DNA of 64,000 nt from Candidatus Bathyarchaeota archaeon A05DMB-4 (GCA_019685575.1 JABFQO010000001.1:120159-184158); one strand, 5' to 3'. Shown: positions 16,551-25,621, counted from the stretch's first letter. The notes: generated by a model from the letters alone, not told the origin. Numbers and translations: made by a program.

Positions 16551-17045
16551 CTATACCGGCATTATTTTTGTTTCCAAGATTTTTGTGTCTAACAAGGCGA
16601 AGGTAGCCTTGCCGCTGAGATAGCCGCAGATTTCACCTGGATTTATAAGGATTGTTTTGCCTTCGCGATGAATTTTCGCCTCGTGCGTGTGGGCATGCAC
16701 AACGACATCGTAGCCTTGTGTACCAATTAACGAATTCAAGAGCCCTACATCGTCACCGTGAACCATCACAATCTTGACATTATCCACGATAACTTCTGCA
16801 AATTTTCCACGGAGTTCACCGTTTATTTCTTGGAATCGTTGTGTCAAAAGCTGATGGTCGCCATCGTTGTTGCCAAAAATGCCGATTAGTTTGGCCTTTA
16901 GAGGCTTTAGCCTTAGGACCGAGAAGCCAGATACGTAGTCACCCGCATGCAGCACGAGCTGAACTTTTTCTTCATTTAATCGTTTTACGACGTTGTCAAT
17001 GTTTGGCAAGTTGTCATGTGTGTCTGCGATTATGCCGATTTTCAT
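16551..17045 (-). CDS. YfcE/MJ0936-type metallophosphoesterase
   Basis: 164 residues, the usual size for small archaeal phosphodiesterases that hydrolyse model phosphodiesters with Mn or Ni. The five calcineurin-like motifs are present: IADTHDN, AGDYVSG, GIFGNNDG, VHGDDVG and HAHTHEAK. It overlaps the end of the ferredoxin oxidoreductase gamma gene by 4 nt and is therefore probably the last gene of the 23790-16551 operon, although a metabolic link is not apparent. Start ATG 17045. Confidence 0.9.
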   Translation of the reverse strand: MKIGIIADTHDNLPNIDNVVKRLNEEKVQLVLHAGDYVSGFSVLRLKPLKAKLIGIFGNNDGDHQLLTQRFQEINGELRGKFAEVIVDNVKIVMVHGDDVGLLNSLIGTQGYDVVVHAHTHEAKIHREGKTILINPGEICGYLSGKATFALLDTKILETKIMPV

Positions 17046-17596
17046 GCGTTTGATTCTTCCAGAACCTTCTTGCCGTATTCATAACCTTTTTCGAAAGCGT
17101 CCAAGTTGAGCTTTTCGGTGCCCTTTGGGATGTTACTGAGAATAGCTTTCTTCATCGCTTCTGCGTCGACTATTCTTGTTATAGACGTCAACGCACCTAG
17201 CATGATAACGTTGGCGATTATAGTTTTGCCCAGTTCTTCCGCCATTTTTGTAGCAGGCACCTTGTAGATCCGCTTGTCATGCATGGTTTGTTGTTGCGGA
17301 ATCATGTCTGGGTCAAGGATAAGTGTTCCACCGCTCTTTAACGTCCCAGCGTAGCGAGTGTAAGCCGCTTGCGACATGACAACAAGTATATCTGGATCCG
17401 TAACCTTCGGAAAGTCGATCTCGTCGTCTGAGATTACGACTTCTGACCTACACGAACCGCCTCTCGATTCTGGACCATAGGACTGCGTTTGAACTGCGTT
17501 CTTATCCTCATAAAGCGACGCGGCCATCGCCACGATCAAGCCAGCCCTAATAATTCCTTGGCCACCAAAGCCTGCTATCCTAACTTCGAGTCTCAT
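17042..17596 (-). CDS. korC: 2-oxoacid:ferredoxin oxidoreductase, gamma subunit
   Basis: 184 residues. The N-terminus RLEVRIAGFGGQGIIRAGLI and the later TQSYGPESRGGSCRSEV and NVIMLGAL are signatures of the gamma domain of pyruvate/2-oxoglutarate:ferredoxin oxidoreductases, which helps bind coenzyme A and holds the complex together. Fourth subunit of a KorDABC-type arrangement (order on the minus strand: D, A, B, C). Starts 4 nt after korB ends. Substrate preference cannot be read with certainty; the whole set looks most like 2-oxoglutarate synthase. Confidence 0.9.
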   Translation of the reverse strand: MRLEVRIAGFGGQGIIRAGLIVAMAASLYEDKNAVQTQSYGPESRGGSCRSEVVISDDEIDFPKVTDPDILVVMSQAAYTRYAGTLKSGGTLILDPDMIPQQQTMHDKRIYKVPATKMAEELGKTIIANVIMLGALTSITRIVDAEAMKKAILSNIPKGTEKLNLDAFEKGYEYGKKVLEESNA

Positions 17597-17600
17597 AAGG

Positions 17601-18452
17601 TTATGCGCCTCCTGTGACTTTGCCTTGAGCTTGAGCGGTCATTTCGCGCAGCAACTTTTCGAACGTAGGCTTTTCGACGTCAACAAACTCTCCTACCGGA
17701 ATCTTTTCCGCCGTGATCTCTGCCTGTGCAGGATCTGAAAAGTTTTGAATCACCGATGCTTTTTTGAACCAGTTCATGAAGTCCATTGCGGTTCCAATTT
17801 TGCTGGCCTTGCCGTAGATTTCAGGACACGGAGAAACGATTTCAATAAAAGAGAACCCCTCTTTCTGAATAGCCTTCTTTATCGATTCCGTCATCCTGCG
17901 CACATGAAGCGTCGTCCATCTTGCCACGTAGACCGCGCCTGAAGCGGCTGCCAAGTGAACGAGGTTGAAGGGATGTTCGATGTTACCGAAGGGTGTAGTA
18001 GCGGTTCTAGACGCAAGGGGTGTTGTGGGTCCTTGTTGACCGCCGGTCATGCCATAATTGAAATTGTTAGAGCAAATCACTTTTATGCCGATGTTTCTTC
18101 TCGCTGCGTGAATAAAGTGATTGCCGCCGATTGCGAAAAGGTCGCCGTCTCCGCTTATGACGATCACGTTAAGCTCGGGATTAGCCAACTTCACACCGAC
18201 TGCGAATGGGATGGGGCGGCCGTGAGTGGTGTGGAATGAATCCGTGTTTGTGTAACCTGCGATGCGTCCAATGCAGCCGATGCCTGAGATTACGGCAATC
18301 TTGTCCAAATTAACTTCAAGCTCTTTTAAAGCTGTTACAAAACTGTTTAGAATTGTGCCGTCTCCGCAGCCGGGACACCAGATGTGAGGTATGGTTGTTT
18401 TTCTTAGGAATGGTTCAAGCGGATGTGCAATTTGTGTTGTTTGCTCGGCCAA
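17601..18452 (-). CDS. korB: 2-oxoacid:ferredoxin oxidoreductase, beta (TPP) subunit
   Basis: 283 residues carrying the thiamine pyrophosphate site: WCPGCGDGTILNSF, ISGIGCIGRI, TTHGRPIPFAVG, and VISGDGDLFAIGGNHF with the GDG...N motif for Mg-TPP, followed by NNFNYGMTGGQQGPTTP. Together with the alpha subunit it decarboxylates a 2-oxoacid (probably 2-oxoglutarate) and passes electrons to ferredoxin, or runs in reverse in a reductive TCA branch. Immediately abuts korA (no gap). No internal ferredoxin domain; that function is supplied by the small korD-like protein. Confidence 0.93.
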   Translation of the reverse strand: MAEQTTQIAHPLEPFLRKTTIPHIWCPGCGDGTILNSFVTALKELEVNLDKIAVISGIGCIGRIAGYTNTDSFHTTHGRPIPFAVGVKLANPELNVIVISGDGDLFAIGGNHFIHAARRNIGIKVICSNNFNYGMTGGQQGPTTPLASRTATTPFGNIEHPFNLVHLAAASGAVYVARWTTLHVRRMTESIKKAIQKEGFSFIEIVSPCPEIYGKASKIGTAMDFMNWFKKASVIQNFSDPAQAEITAEKIPVGEFVDVEKPTFEKLLREMTAQAQGKVTGGA

Positions 18453-19610
18453 TTAGTGTTTTCCTCCTTTTATTGCTTCCAAAATTTCTTCAGGTTTGTG
18501 AGGTTCTTCACCAAGTTTTGAAAGAAACGTGACAGGCGTTGTCTTTGCTGCACGTTCTACTTCACGCACAAGCTGGCCATAGTTCATTTCGGGCACCACA
18601 ATCGTCTTAACCTTCTTAGCCACTTCTGCAACTTGCTTTTCTGGAAAAGGCCACAGTGTTATCAGTCGAAGTAATCCGGCTTTTATGCCGGCGTTTCTTG
18701 CCTTTCTCACGGCGCTCCATGCTGCTCTTGCTTCAATTCCATAAGCCACCACGGCGATTTCTGCGTCGTCAAGCATTGTTTCTCTAATTTGTATGATTTT
18801 GTCTGCGTTCTTTCTTATTTTATCACAAAGTCTTTGAACAAGGGTCTGTTGGGTTTTGATGCTTTCGGTGCGAGGTCGTCCTTCTTCATCGTGAGTTAAC
18901 CCAGTCGCGTGGAAGTGGTAGCCGTCTCCGAAAACAGCCATAGGTGGAACAAGATCTTCGTCGGGTTTGAAGGGTGCATATTTTTCTCGCGGAACTTGGG
19001 GTTTTTTTCGGTTTACAATCTTTATCTGGTCTGCAGGTGGGATTGTCACTCTTTCCCACATGTGACCCACTATGGCATCCATCATTATCATCACAGGAAC
19101 GCGGTAGGCTTCGGCGTAGTTGAAAGCTTCAATGGTCAAGTCAAAGGCTTCTTGCACTGTTGACGGCGTTAAGGCGATAATTTCATAGTCTCCATGGGAG
19201 CCCCATTTTGCCTGCATAACGTCTTGTTGTCCTGCCATGGTTGGTTGCCCGGTGCTTGGCCCGCCCCGCATGACGTTTACGATGACGCAGGGTGCCTCGG
19301 TCATGACTGCCAAGCCGATGTTTTCTTGCATCAGACTAAAACCTGGTCCAGAAGTCGCGGTCATTGCCTTCAACCCTGCGTAAGATGCGCCTATGACTGC
19401 TGCGATTGAGGCGATTTCGTCTTCCATCTGGATGTATGTTCCGCCTACTTGTGGTAAACGGCGAGCCATGCGTTCAGCGATTTCTGTTGCGGGCGTAATG
19501 GGATACCCACCGAAGAATCTGCAACCTGCGGCTAAGGCTCCTTCTGCGCATGCGAGGTCTCCGCTGAAGAAGTGTCTGCCCGTTAAAATGGCTTTATTTT
19601 TTTCGCTCAT
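18453..19610 (-). CDS. korA: 2-oxoacid:ferredoxin oxidoreductase, alpha subunit
   Basis: 385 residues, the normal length for an unfused alpha subunit. GGYPITPATEIAE near residue 35 is the YPITP motif that contacts substrate and TPP; QMEDEIASIAAVIGASYAG and TATSGPGFSLMQENIG are family hallmarks. The C-terminal domain (about 275-385) has the transketolase-C-like fold. The gene overlaps the ferredoxin subunit upstream by 17 nt and abuts korB downstream, so the subunits are translationally coupled. Substrate specificity for 2-oxoglutarate is inferred from overall resemblance to KorA and from the TCA genes elsewhere in the window. Confidence 0.92.
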   Translation of the reverse strand: MSEKNKAILTGRHFFSGDLACAEGALAAGCRFFGGYPITPATEIAERMARRLPQVGGTYIQMEDEIASIAAVIGASYAGLKAMTATSGPGFSLMQENIGLAVMTEAPCVIVNVMRGGPSTGQPTMAGQQDVMQAKWGSHGDYEIIALTPSTVQEAFDLTIEAFNYAEAYRVPVMIMMDAIVGHMWERVTIPPADQIKIVNRKKPQVPREKYAPFKPDEDLVPPMAVFGDGYHFHATGLTHDEEGRPRTESIKTQQTLVQRLCDKIRKNADKIIQIRETMLDDAEIAVVAYGIEARAAWSAVRKARNAGIKAGLLRLITLWPFPEKQVAEVAKKVKTIVVPEMNYGQLVREVERAAKTTPVTFLSKLGEEPHKPEEILEAIKGGKH

Positions 19611-19923
19611 TCTTTTCGGCCTCTTTTGTTTCTTTCTTTTCGTTTGGTTTTTCTAAGACGAAAATGGCAAAGTCGGGGCAAATTGCCTCGCAGAAGCCGC
19701 AGATCGTGCATTTTTCTGGGTTTACTACTTTGGGCGGGTGCACTCCGCGGACGTTAATTTCTTCCGACTCTTCTAGCACCTGTCTTGGACAGAATTGTAT
19801 GCAGTAGCCGCAGCCTTTGCATCTGTCTTTTATGAGGCAGATTTCTGCTTTTGGGACTTTGAACTTCTCGATGTCTAATGGTTTGCGCCATAACTTTTTG
19901 GTTGACAAAACAGTCATCTCCAA
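19594..19923 (-). CDS. korD: 2-oxoacid:ferredoxin oxidoreductase, 2x[4Fe-4S] ferredoxin subunit
   Basis: 109 residues with two typical [4Fe-4S] motifs, CKGCGYCIQFCP and CTICGFCEAICP, separated by about 30 residues. This is the delta-type electron-carrier subunit of a four-subunit oxidoreductase. The C-terminal tail is highly charged (KPNEKKETKEAEKNERKK) and probably disordered. It lies 2 nt after the HdrA-like gene and overlaps korA, which places the ferredoxin subunit between the flavin-based electron-transfer proteins and the oxidoreductase core in the operon. Confidence 0.92.
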   Translation of the reverse strand: MEMTVLSTKKLWRKPLDIEKFKVPKAEICLIKDRCKGCGYCIQFCPRQVLEESEEINVRGVHPPKVVNPEKCTICGFCEAICPDFAIFVLEKPNEKKETKEAEKNERKK

Positions 19924-19925
19924 GT

Positions 19926-22358
19926 CTACACCTTTTCCGTCATCTTTTTCGATTTTTCAATCTCCTCTTTAGTCACGCTTTGCACGATTGACTGCATTTC
20001 CCTTACCTTAGACGCTACTCTTTCGCCTTCTGCAGCGCTTGCCCACAACAACTGCAAACGCTCCTTATTCAAACCCAACCGTTCCATCTTCTTCCATAAC
20101 CGCTCTACACGTTTCTGGGTTTGGACGTTAGCATTGATGTAGTGGCAGTCGCCTATGTGGCAACCTGCAACCAAAACCGCAGCGGCTCCCCTCACAAACG
20201 CTCTTTCCACAAACTTAGGGGCAACGCGTCCCGAACACATCGTTCTAATTATACGTACGTTCGTAGGGTACTGCATGCGGCTCACGCCTGCAAAATCAGC
20301 GCCAGCGTAAGCGCACCAGTTACAGCAAAAAGCAATTATTTTCTTGTCTGCGTCATGTTCGGTCAACGCGTCAATTTGAGCTATTATTTGGTCGTCCGTA
20401 AAATGCCTCATGTAAAGCGCCCCGAAGGGGCATTCCGCTCCGCAAGTGCCGCATCCTGCGCATGCTGCTTCGATTACTTCAACATGTTTCAAGTCTTTGT
20501 TCAAAACAACTGCGTTGTAGGGACAAACCTTTGTGCATAGCCCGCATACTTTGCAGTTTTCAGGCAGAACCTTGGGTGTAATGGCTTCCACCGTTACTTT
20601 TCCTTTTGCCATCAAGATTCCGGCGCGGGCTGCTGCTGCACTGGCTTGGGTTACGCTGTCTTTGATGTCTTTCGGTCCTTCTGCGCATCCGGCGAGGAAA
20701 ACACCGCCTGTCGGCGTGTCAACGGGTCTGAGTTTGGGGTGGGCTTCCATGAAGAAACCATCATTAGTCCTAGAAAGAACAAGTAACTTTTGAATAACGT
20801 CGCTGTCACGGCGAGGTTCGATGCCTACGGACAAGATGACCATGCCCACGTTAACCTTGTACACATCATTCTGCAACGTGTTCTCTCCAACTAGCCACAA
20901 GTTGTGAGTTTTACGTTCTTCGTAAATGTCGGAGGGAAGCCCGCGAATGAATATGACTCCTTCTTTACGCGCTCTCTTGTAGAGATCTTCGAAACCCTTG
21001 CCGAATGCTCGGATGTCCACGTAGAACACGTAGATTTTTGTGTCCGGCCAATGTTCCTTGATAAGCAAGGCATCTTTTATCGTATTCATGCAGCAAATAT
21101 TGCTACAGTACAAGTGCCCCCGATCCGAGCGGGAACCCACGCATTGAACGAACGCTACTGTTTCGGGAATTTTCATGTCGCTGGGTCGGAGCAGTTTACC
21201 ACCGGACGGCCCGCCTGCGTTTATAAGTCTCTCGAACTCGAGTGAGGTTATGACGTTTGGGAATTTTGTGTAACCGTAATTCCGTAACGAAGTGGGGTCG
21301 TAAACATCCGCGCCTGTTGCCACGATGATAGTACCTACTTCTAATTCTACTGTTTCTGGTTTCATGTCAAAATCGATTGCTTTTCTTTCGCATGCTTTAA
21401 TGCATTTGTCGCATTTGAGGACGCCGTCTTTGTTAAGGCAGTGTTCCATGCCTATAACGTATGTGGAAGGTACGGCTTGGGCGAAAGGCGTGTAGATGCC
21501 GTGTCTTACTGCTAAGCCAACGTCGAACTCGTTGGGCATGATTACGGGACAAACCTTGCTGCAATCGCCACATGCACTGCAATCCTTTGTCACGTAACGG
21601 GGTTTCTTGAGCACCTTGACCTTGAAGTTGCCAATGTATCCCTTAACATCTTGAACCTCGCTGTTAGTAAGAAGCGTAATATTTGGATGCCTGCCCGCGT
21701 CAGACATCTTCGGCGCAAGAATGCAGATGCTGCAGTCCATGGTTGGAAAAGTTTTGTCGATCTGTGCCATTTTGCCGCCAATACTGGGCTCTTTCTCCAC
21801 CAAGTAGACTTGGTAACCAGTGTCAGCCAAGTCTAAAGCGGCTTGGATTCCTGCAACACCGCCGCCGATTACTAGTGCTTTGGGTATTATGGGAACCTCA
21901 CTTTCTGTTGCTGGCTCGAGGAGGGCGACTTTGGCCACGGCTGCTTTAACCAAATCTTTCGCTTTTTCCGTTGCATCTTGTTTGTCGTATAAGTGTACCC
22001 AACTACACTGTTCTCGAATGTTTGCCATTTCGAAAAGATACTTGTTTAGCCCTGCTTCTTCGCATGCACGTCTGAAAGTGGGTTCATGTAGCCTAGGAGA
22101 ACACGATGCGACGACTACACGATTAAGTTTGTGTTCTTTAATGTCCTTTTTAATCAGGTCTTGTCCTTGGTCTGAGCATGTGTATCTGTTGTCTCTCGAG
22201 ATTACAACGTTTGGGAGTGTAGCCGCGAATTTTGCCACGTTTTCGCAGTCGACCGAGCCCGCAATGTTCAGTCCGCAATGGCACACGTACACGCCTATTC
22301 TTGGTTCTTCCTTCTGCAGTGATGACTGTTTTACTTCGACGACTTGGGGATTACTCAT
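19926..22358 (-). CDS. hdrA: HdrA-like flavoprotein fused to MvhD-like domain
   Basis: 810 residues. An N-terminal HdrA region (RIGVYVCHCGLNIAGSVDC, CSPRLHEPTFR) precedes an FAD-binding fold (ALVIGGGVAGIQAALDLA, about residue 160) and Fe-S motifs including CSACGDCSKVCP, CLNKDGVLKCDKC, CKVCGLCTKVCP and CAGCGTCGAECP. The C-terminal ~130 residues form an MvhD/FlpD-type [2Fe-2S] domain (CCNWCAYAGADFAG, CSGRVAPKF, GCHIGDCHY). HdrA is the flavin-based bifurcating subunit of heterodisulfide-reductase complexes, and MvhD delivers electrons to it. Fusion of the two, next to korDABC and without HdrB, suggests a soluble ferredoxin/NAD(P)H- or thiol-linked electron-transfer complex rather than canonical CoM-S-S-CoB reductase. 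Confidence 0.9.
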   Translation of the reverse strand: MSNPQVVEVKQSSLQKEEPRIGVYVCHCGLNIAGSVDCENVAKFAATLPNVVISRDNRYTCSDQGQDLIKKDIKEHKLNRVVVASCSPRLHEPTFRRACEEAGLNKYLFEMANIREQCSWVHLYDKQDATEKAKDLVKAAVAKVALLEPATESEVPIIPKALVIGGGVAGIQAALDLADTGYQVYLVEKEPSIGGKMAQIDKTFPTMDCSICILAPKMSDAGRHPNITLLTNSEVQDVKGYIGNFKVKVLKKPRYVTKDCSACGDCSKVCPVIMPNEFDVGLAVRHGIYTPFAQAVPSTYVIGMEHCLNKDGVLKCDKCIKACERKAIDFDMKPETVELEVGTIIVATGADVYDPTSLRNYGYTKFPNVITSLEFERLINAGGPSGGKLLRPSDMKIPETVAFVQCVGSRSDRGHLYCSNICCMNTIKDALLIKEHWPDTKIYVFYVDIRAFGKGFEDLYKRARKEGVIFIRGLPSDIYEERKTHNLWLVGENTLQNDVYKVNVGMVILSVGIEPRRDSDVIQKLLVLSRTNDGFFMEAHPKLRPVDTPTGGVFLAGCAEGPKDIKDSVTQASAAAARAGILMAKGKVTVEAITPKVLPENCKVCGLCTKVCPYNAVVLNKDLKHVEVIEAACAGCGTCGAECPFGALYMRHFTDDQIIAQIDALTEHDADKKIIAFCCNWCAYAGADFAGVSRMQYPTNVRIIRTMCSGRVAPKFVERAFVRGAAAVLVAGCHIGDCHYINANVQTQKRVERLWKKMERLGLNKERLQLLWASAAEGERVASKVREMQSIVQSVTKEEIEKSKKMTEKV

Positions 22359-22365
22359 AGTTTGT

Positions 22366-23790
22366 TTATCCTCCCTTTACATAACGGTCGATGGAATCCG
22401 CTGCTCTCTTACCCGCCACAATGCCCTCCATCACTGAGGCTGGTCCAGTTACGGCGTCTCCTCCAGCGAAAACGCCTTCTTTTGTTGTTTCCATCGTAAT
22501 CGGGTCTGCCCAGATAGTGTTTATGTCGCTTAATTCGATTTCCTTCGGCAAAAATGACGTGTCCACGGCTTCGCCGACCGCCAAAATAATCATGTCAAAT
22601 TCTCTCGTAAAATTGGAATCTTTCACGGGCTTTGGGGTTCTTCTTCCAGTTTCGTCGGGTTCGCCCAACTCCATCCTTACAAGTTCTAATCCTGCAACCT
22701 TGCCATCTTTCCCTAAGATCCGCGAGGGTGCGACTAGGAATTCGAGTTTTATTCCTTCTTCTTCAGCCTCTTTTACTTCCCATGGGTTGGCGGGCATCTC
22801 TTCGCGCGTTCGACGATACAGAATTGTGACTTCTTTTGCGCCTCCATGCAACGCTGTTCTCGCAGCGTCTACGGCCACGTTTCCCCCGCCGATTACAGCG
22901 ACTTTCTCGCCGATCGTCACGGTTTTCTTCGACTTGACATCTCTCAAGAAATCAAGCGCGCATACCGCACCTTCAAGTTCTTCGCCTTCACAGCCTATTT
23001 TTCGGCTCTTCAACGCGCCGACGGCGATGAATATTGCTTTGTAGCCTTCGTCTTTTAACTGGTCAAACGTAATGTCTTTGCCGAGGGCTGTGTTGGTTTT
23101 GAATTCTACGCCGAAGCCTTTAATGTATTCAACATCGTCGTCAACTGCTTTTCGGGGCAATCGTTTCTCCGGAATCCCATACCTAAGCATGCCGCCAATC
23201 TCCGGGTAAGCCTCAAAAACCGTTACATGATAACCTTTTTTGGCAAGTTCGTAAGCAGCAGTCAATCCTGCCGGGCCTGAGCCGATTATTGCAATTTTTT
23301 CGCCTTGAGGTTTGATTTTCTGTCGTTTTGTCTTGTTGCGGTTTTTTATCAGTTTTTTTAGGACATTTTCGAAGTCTTCTTGGCGCATCTTTGTGCGTTC
23401 TGGATGGAAACACACGTAGTAGCAGCTTTCGGCGAGGGCTACGGTTTCACCCATGATTTTGGCTGCTTCATTAAAACCTTCAAGAATGCCCTCTTCTACG
23501 GCGTGGGTTTTTACGAGGAGGAGGATTTCGGGTGGCTTGAGTTTCTGGGGGCATCGCTCATAGCACCTATAACACCATCCGCACAGCCAAATGTCAGGTT
23601 TGGTGAGGGCTTTTTCCGGATCTAGTACGATTGTTTCGAGTAGGATTCTCGGGTTGTAATGGCTAGGCGCCAGTTCCATCATTGGACAGCTAGCGGTGCA
23701 GATGCCGCATTCGAAGCAGTATTTGAGTTTTTCAAGGTCGAGCAGTTTTTCTTTAAGTTCCTTGGAGATTTTGGGTTTTCGAGTTTGCAA
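22366..23790 (-). CDS. HdrC-like Fe-S domain fused to GltD/NfnB-type oxidoreductase
   Basis: 474 residues. Residues 1-130 contain two HdrC-type [4Fe-4S] motifs (CFECGICTASCP and CGWCYRCYERCP). From about residue 165 the protein is a GltD/NfnB-like flavin oxidoreductase, with FAD motif IIGSGPAGLTAAYELA, then IGGMLRYGIPEKRLP, and an NAD(P) site VIGGGNVAVDAARTAL followed by TILYRRTREEMPA. Such proteins move electrons between NAD(P)H and Fe-S carriers. The start is TTG 23790 with GAGG seven bases upstream. First gene of the operon; a TATA-like box and a palindrome lie upstream (23822-23846). Likely the NAD(P)H-reactive arm of the HdrA-Kor system. Confidence 0.88.
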   Translation of the reverse strand: MQTRKPKISKELKEKLLDLEKLKYCFECGICTASCPMMELAPSHYNPRILLETIVLDPEKALTKPDIWLCGWCYRCYERCPQKLKPPEILLLVKTHAVEEGILEGFNEAAKIMGETVALAESCYYVCFHPERTKMRQEDFENVLKKLIKNRNKTKRQKIKPQGEKIAIIGSGPAGLTAAYELAKKGYHVTVFEAYPEIGGMLRYGIPEKRLPRKAVDDDVEYIKGFGVEFKTNTALGKDITFDQLKDEGYKAIFIAVGALKSRKIGCEGEELEGAVCALDFLRDVKSKKTVTIGEKVAVIGGGNVAVDAARTALHGGAKEVTILYRRTREEMPANPWEVKEAEEEGIKLEFLVAPSRILGKDGKVAGLELVRMELGEPDETGRRTPKPVKDSNFTREFDMIILAVGEAVDTSFLPKEIELSDINTIWADPITMETTKEGVFAGGDAVTGPASVMEGIVAGKRAADSIDRYVKGG

Positions 23791-23821
23791 CTGGGGTCCT
23801 CAATGAAATACGTGGGGTCAC

Positions 23822-23846
23822 CGATATAAAAGTTTACAAATGTAAA
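23822..23846 (-). promoter_or_regulatory. Promoter of hdr/kor operon with palindrome
   Basis: On the minus strand a TATA-like CTTTTATATCG sits about 35-40 nt upstream of the TTG start. Directly upstream of it is a perfect inverted repeat, TTTACA-AA-TGTAAA on the plus strand (23833-23846), a candidate operator. Confidence 0.5.
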
Positions 23847-23929
23847 GGTTTTTCTCATGTCATAAAGGTAGTGGCGGTTCATATCTAAATAAAAACTTGG
23901 TTCAGCATAATTGCATGTTTTTTCATTGG

Positions 23930-24316
23930 TCATTTTTTTACCACAAGAACGTCGCAAGGAGCCTTGGAAACTACTTGTTTGGACACGCTTCCTACCAAAA
24001 AAGCCGTTGCGCTACCTAACCCTCTACTTCCGACCACTATTAAATCGAAGTGTTCCCGTTTCGCTATGTCCACCAAAGCCCTTGAAGGATTAGCACCTAG
24101 AATTGCGTAAAAACTGTTATCAACTTCTTCTTTTTTCAAATAGTTGAGAGTTTTTTGTCGAATCCTTTCAGCCTCTTCTTCCTTTCCTTGCGTATAGACG
24201 GTGATGACTGTTATGGCTCCTGAAATTTTTTTTGCGATATTTACAGCCTCCATAAGAGCCCACAAAGAATGATCCGAGCCATCGATTCCAACAAGAATTT
24301 TCATTTTGTCTTTCAT
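23930..24316 (-). CDS. Universal stress protein UspA family
   Basis: 128 residues. KILVGIDGSDHSLWALMEA at the N-terminus and the ATP-binding GSRGLGSATAFLVGSVS near the C-terminus (G-x2-G-x9-G-S) show an ATP-binding-type Usp domain. It probably starts at 24316 (MKDK) or at Met5 (24304). The gene follows the cation/proton antiporter by 18 nt, a pairing often seen where Usp proteins modulate transporters. Cytoplasmic; the signal it responds to is unknown. Confidence 0.92.
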   Translation of the reverse strand: MKDKMKILVGIDGSDHSLWALMEAVNIAKKISGAITVITVYTQGKEEEAERIRQKTLNYLKKEEVDNSFYAILGANPSRALVDIAKREHFDLIVVGSRGLGSATAFLVGSVSKQVVSKAPCDVLVVKK

Positions 24317-24334
24317 TTTCCTTCACGTACTATG

Positions 24335-25621
24335 CTATTTGTCAGTATCAAATAATTTTTGCCTTTTTAGCCATTTTATTTTTCCGACGATGTCTATCGA
24401 TGGTTTGCCAGAACTTGCATCCATAAGCCCCGGGTTCTCTCTTATCCCCCTTGCGAGAATGGGTGGGAAGATAAGAGTGGTGATTATACTCATTGCCACT
24501 AATGCTGAAAAAATTTCGGTAGGAATTAATCCGTATTGCAAGCCAATTAGGGCGATTACTAATTCTGCCGCGCCTCTGGAATTCATCGCCCAACCGACGT
24601 AGTAAAGTTGTTTCAAACTTAGTGTTGAAAAGGGTTTAATAATTAAAGTACCAACGATTTTCCCTATGCAAGCTACAATCGCAGTGAGTATTATCAAAGG
24701 CATGTTAGACGATAGCGTACTTAAATCGAACTTCAAACCAACATTCACGAAGAAGAATGGAACAATAAAACCCAAAGCAACGAGCTTGATCACATTAATC
24801 ATTTCTGTTTTATGATGCTTACTAATGTCTTTCATTGAGGCTTGTAAAAGGAAACCACCTATAATGGCACCAATCAAATAACCTATCTGCAAAGACTCAG
24901 ACAAAGCGGCTAAGACCAAAATAAAAATCATAACCAAAGAGAAAAGATCAGCCCCGTCACCGACGTTTTTGTCCAAATATCGAAGTAGTTTAGAGATCAC
25001 TCTAAAAGATATATATGCTATTATGATAAAAACTGCGATTTCTAAAGGGATTGCAGCCAACTCTGTGAAACTTCCTCCTCTTCCAATTACGGCGATTACA
25101 GAAAGAAATAAAACTTCGAATACGTCGTCAATCGCGCCGGCAGCAAGCAAAATCGCGCCCAGCCGTGTGTTTAAACTGTTTAAATCCATTAGTACCTTAA
25201 CCGTGACACCTTCAGCTGTGACCATTAAAGCCCCTCCAAAAACAATAGCCGTTACTAACCCATATTGCGGAAAAAACAGTTGGACAAAGATGAAGCCTAG
25301 TACAAACGGAAGAAGCGCGGAACTGAAGGATATAAGAATCGCATCTCTCGAAGTTTCCTTTATCTTTTGGATGTCTATCTCCAATCCAGCCAAAAACAGA
25401 AGGAGTAATATCCCAAGTGTTGCTAGAAAATCGATTATCAACAAGGTTGGCGAATCGGTGAACAAAAAATTCTCAAACAAGGGAATCCCAAATAATATAC
25501 CCGCAATTATTTGCCCAACGACAGGCGGTAGACCGATTCTCTTAAACAGTTCGCCTAGGGCAAAAGCCACGATTAAAATTATAGGCACTATTGCTAGTAT
25601 CTGCATTGCTTTTTTCACCAC
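24335..25621 (-). CDS. Cation/proton antiporter, CPA2 family
   Basis: 428 residues with about 12-13 membrane helices. The ion-binding helix reads AAGAIDDVFEVLFL, with the paired aspartates of electrogenic Na+/H+ antiporters (NapA type); GQIIAGILFGIPLF near the N-terminus and FFFVNVGLKFDLS are other family features. There is no C-terminal TrkA-N regulatory domain; the tail is short and basic. A downstream UspA gene could be the regulatory partner. Start ATG at 25621. It would exchange Na+ or K+ for protons across the cytoplasmic membrane. Confidence 0.9.
   Translation of the reverse strand: MVKKAMQILAIVPIILIVAFALGELFKRIGLPPVVGQIIAGILFGIPLFENFLFTDSPTLLIIDFLATLGILLLLFLAGLEIDIQKIKETSRDAILISFSSALLPFVLGFIFVQLFFPQYGLVTAIVFGGALMVTAEGVTVKVLMDLNSLNTRLGAILLAAGAIDDVFEVLFLSVIAVIGRGGSFTELAAIPLEIAVFIIIAYISFRVISKLLRYLDKNVGDGADLFSLVMIFILVLAALSESLQIGYLIGAIIGGFLLQASMKDISKHHKTEMINVIKLVALGFIVPFFFVNVGLKFDLSTLSSNMPLIILTAIVACIGKIVGTLIIKPFSTLSLKQLYYVGWAMNSRGAAELVIALIGLQYGLIPTEIFSALVAMSIITTLIFPPILARGIRENPGLMDASSGKPSIDIVGKIKWLKRQKLFDTDK

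Noticed and set aside
22391..23044. Plus-strand frame of 217 codons opposite the HdrC-GltD gene
   Set aside because: Ser/Pro-rich translation typical of an antisense shadow; the minus strand encodes complete FAD and NAD(P) motifs.
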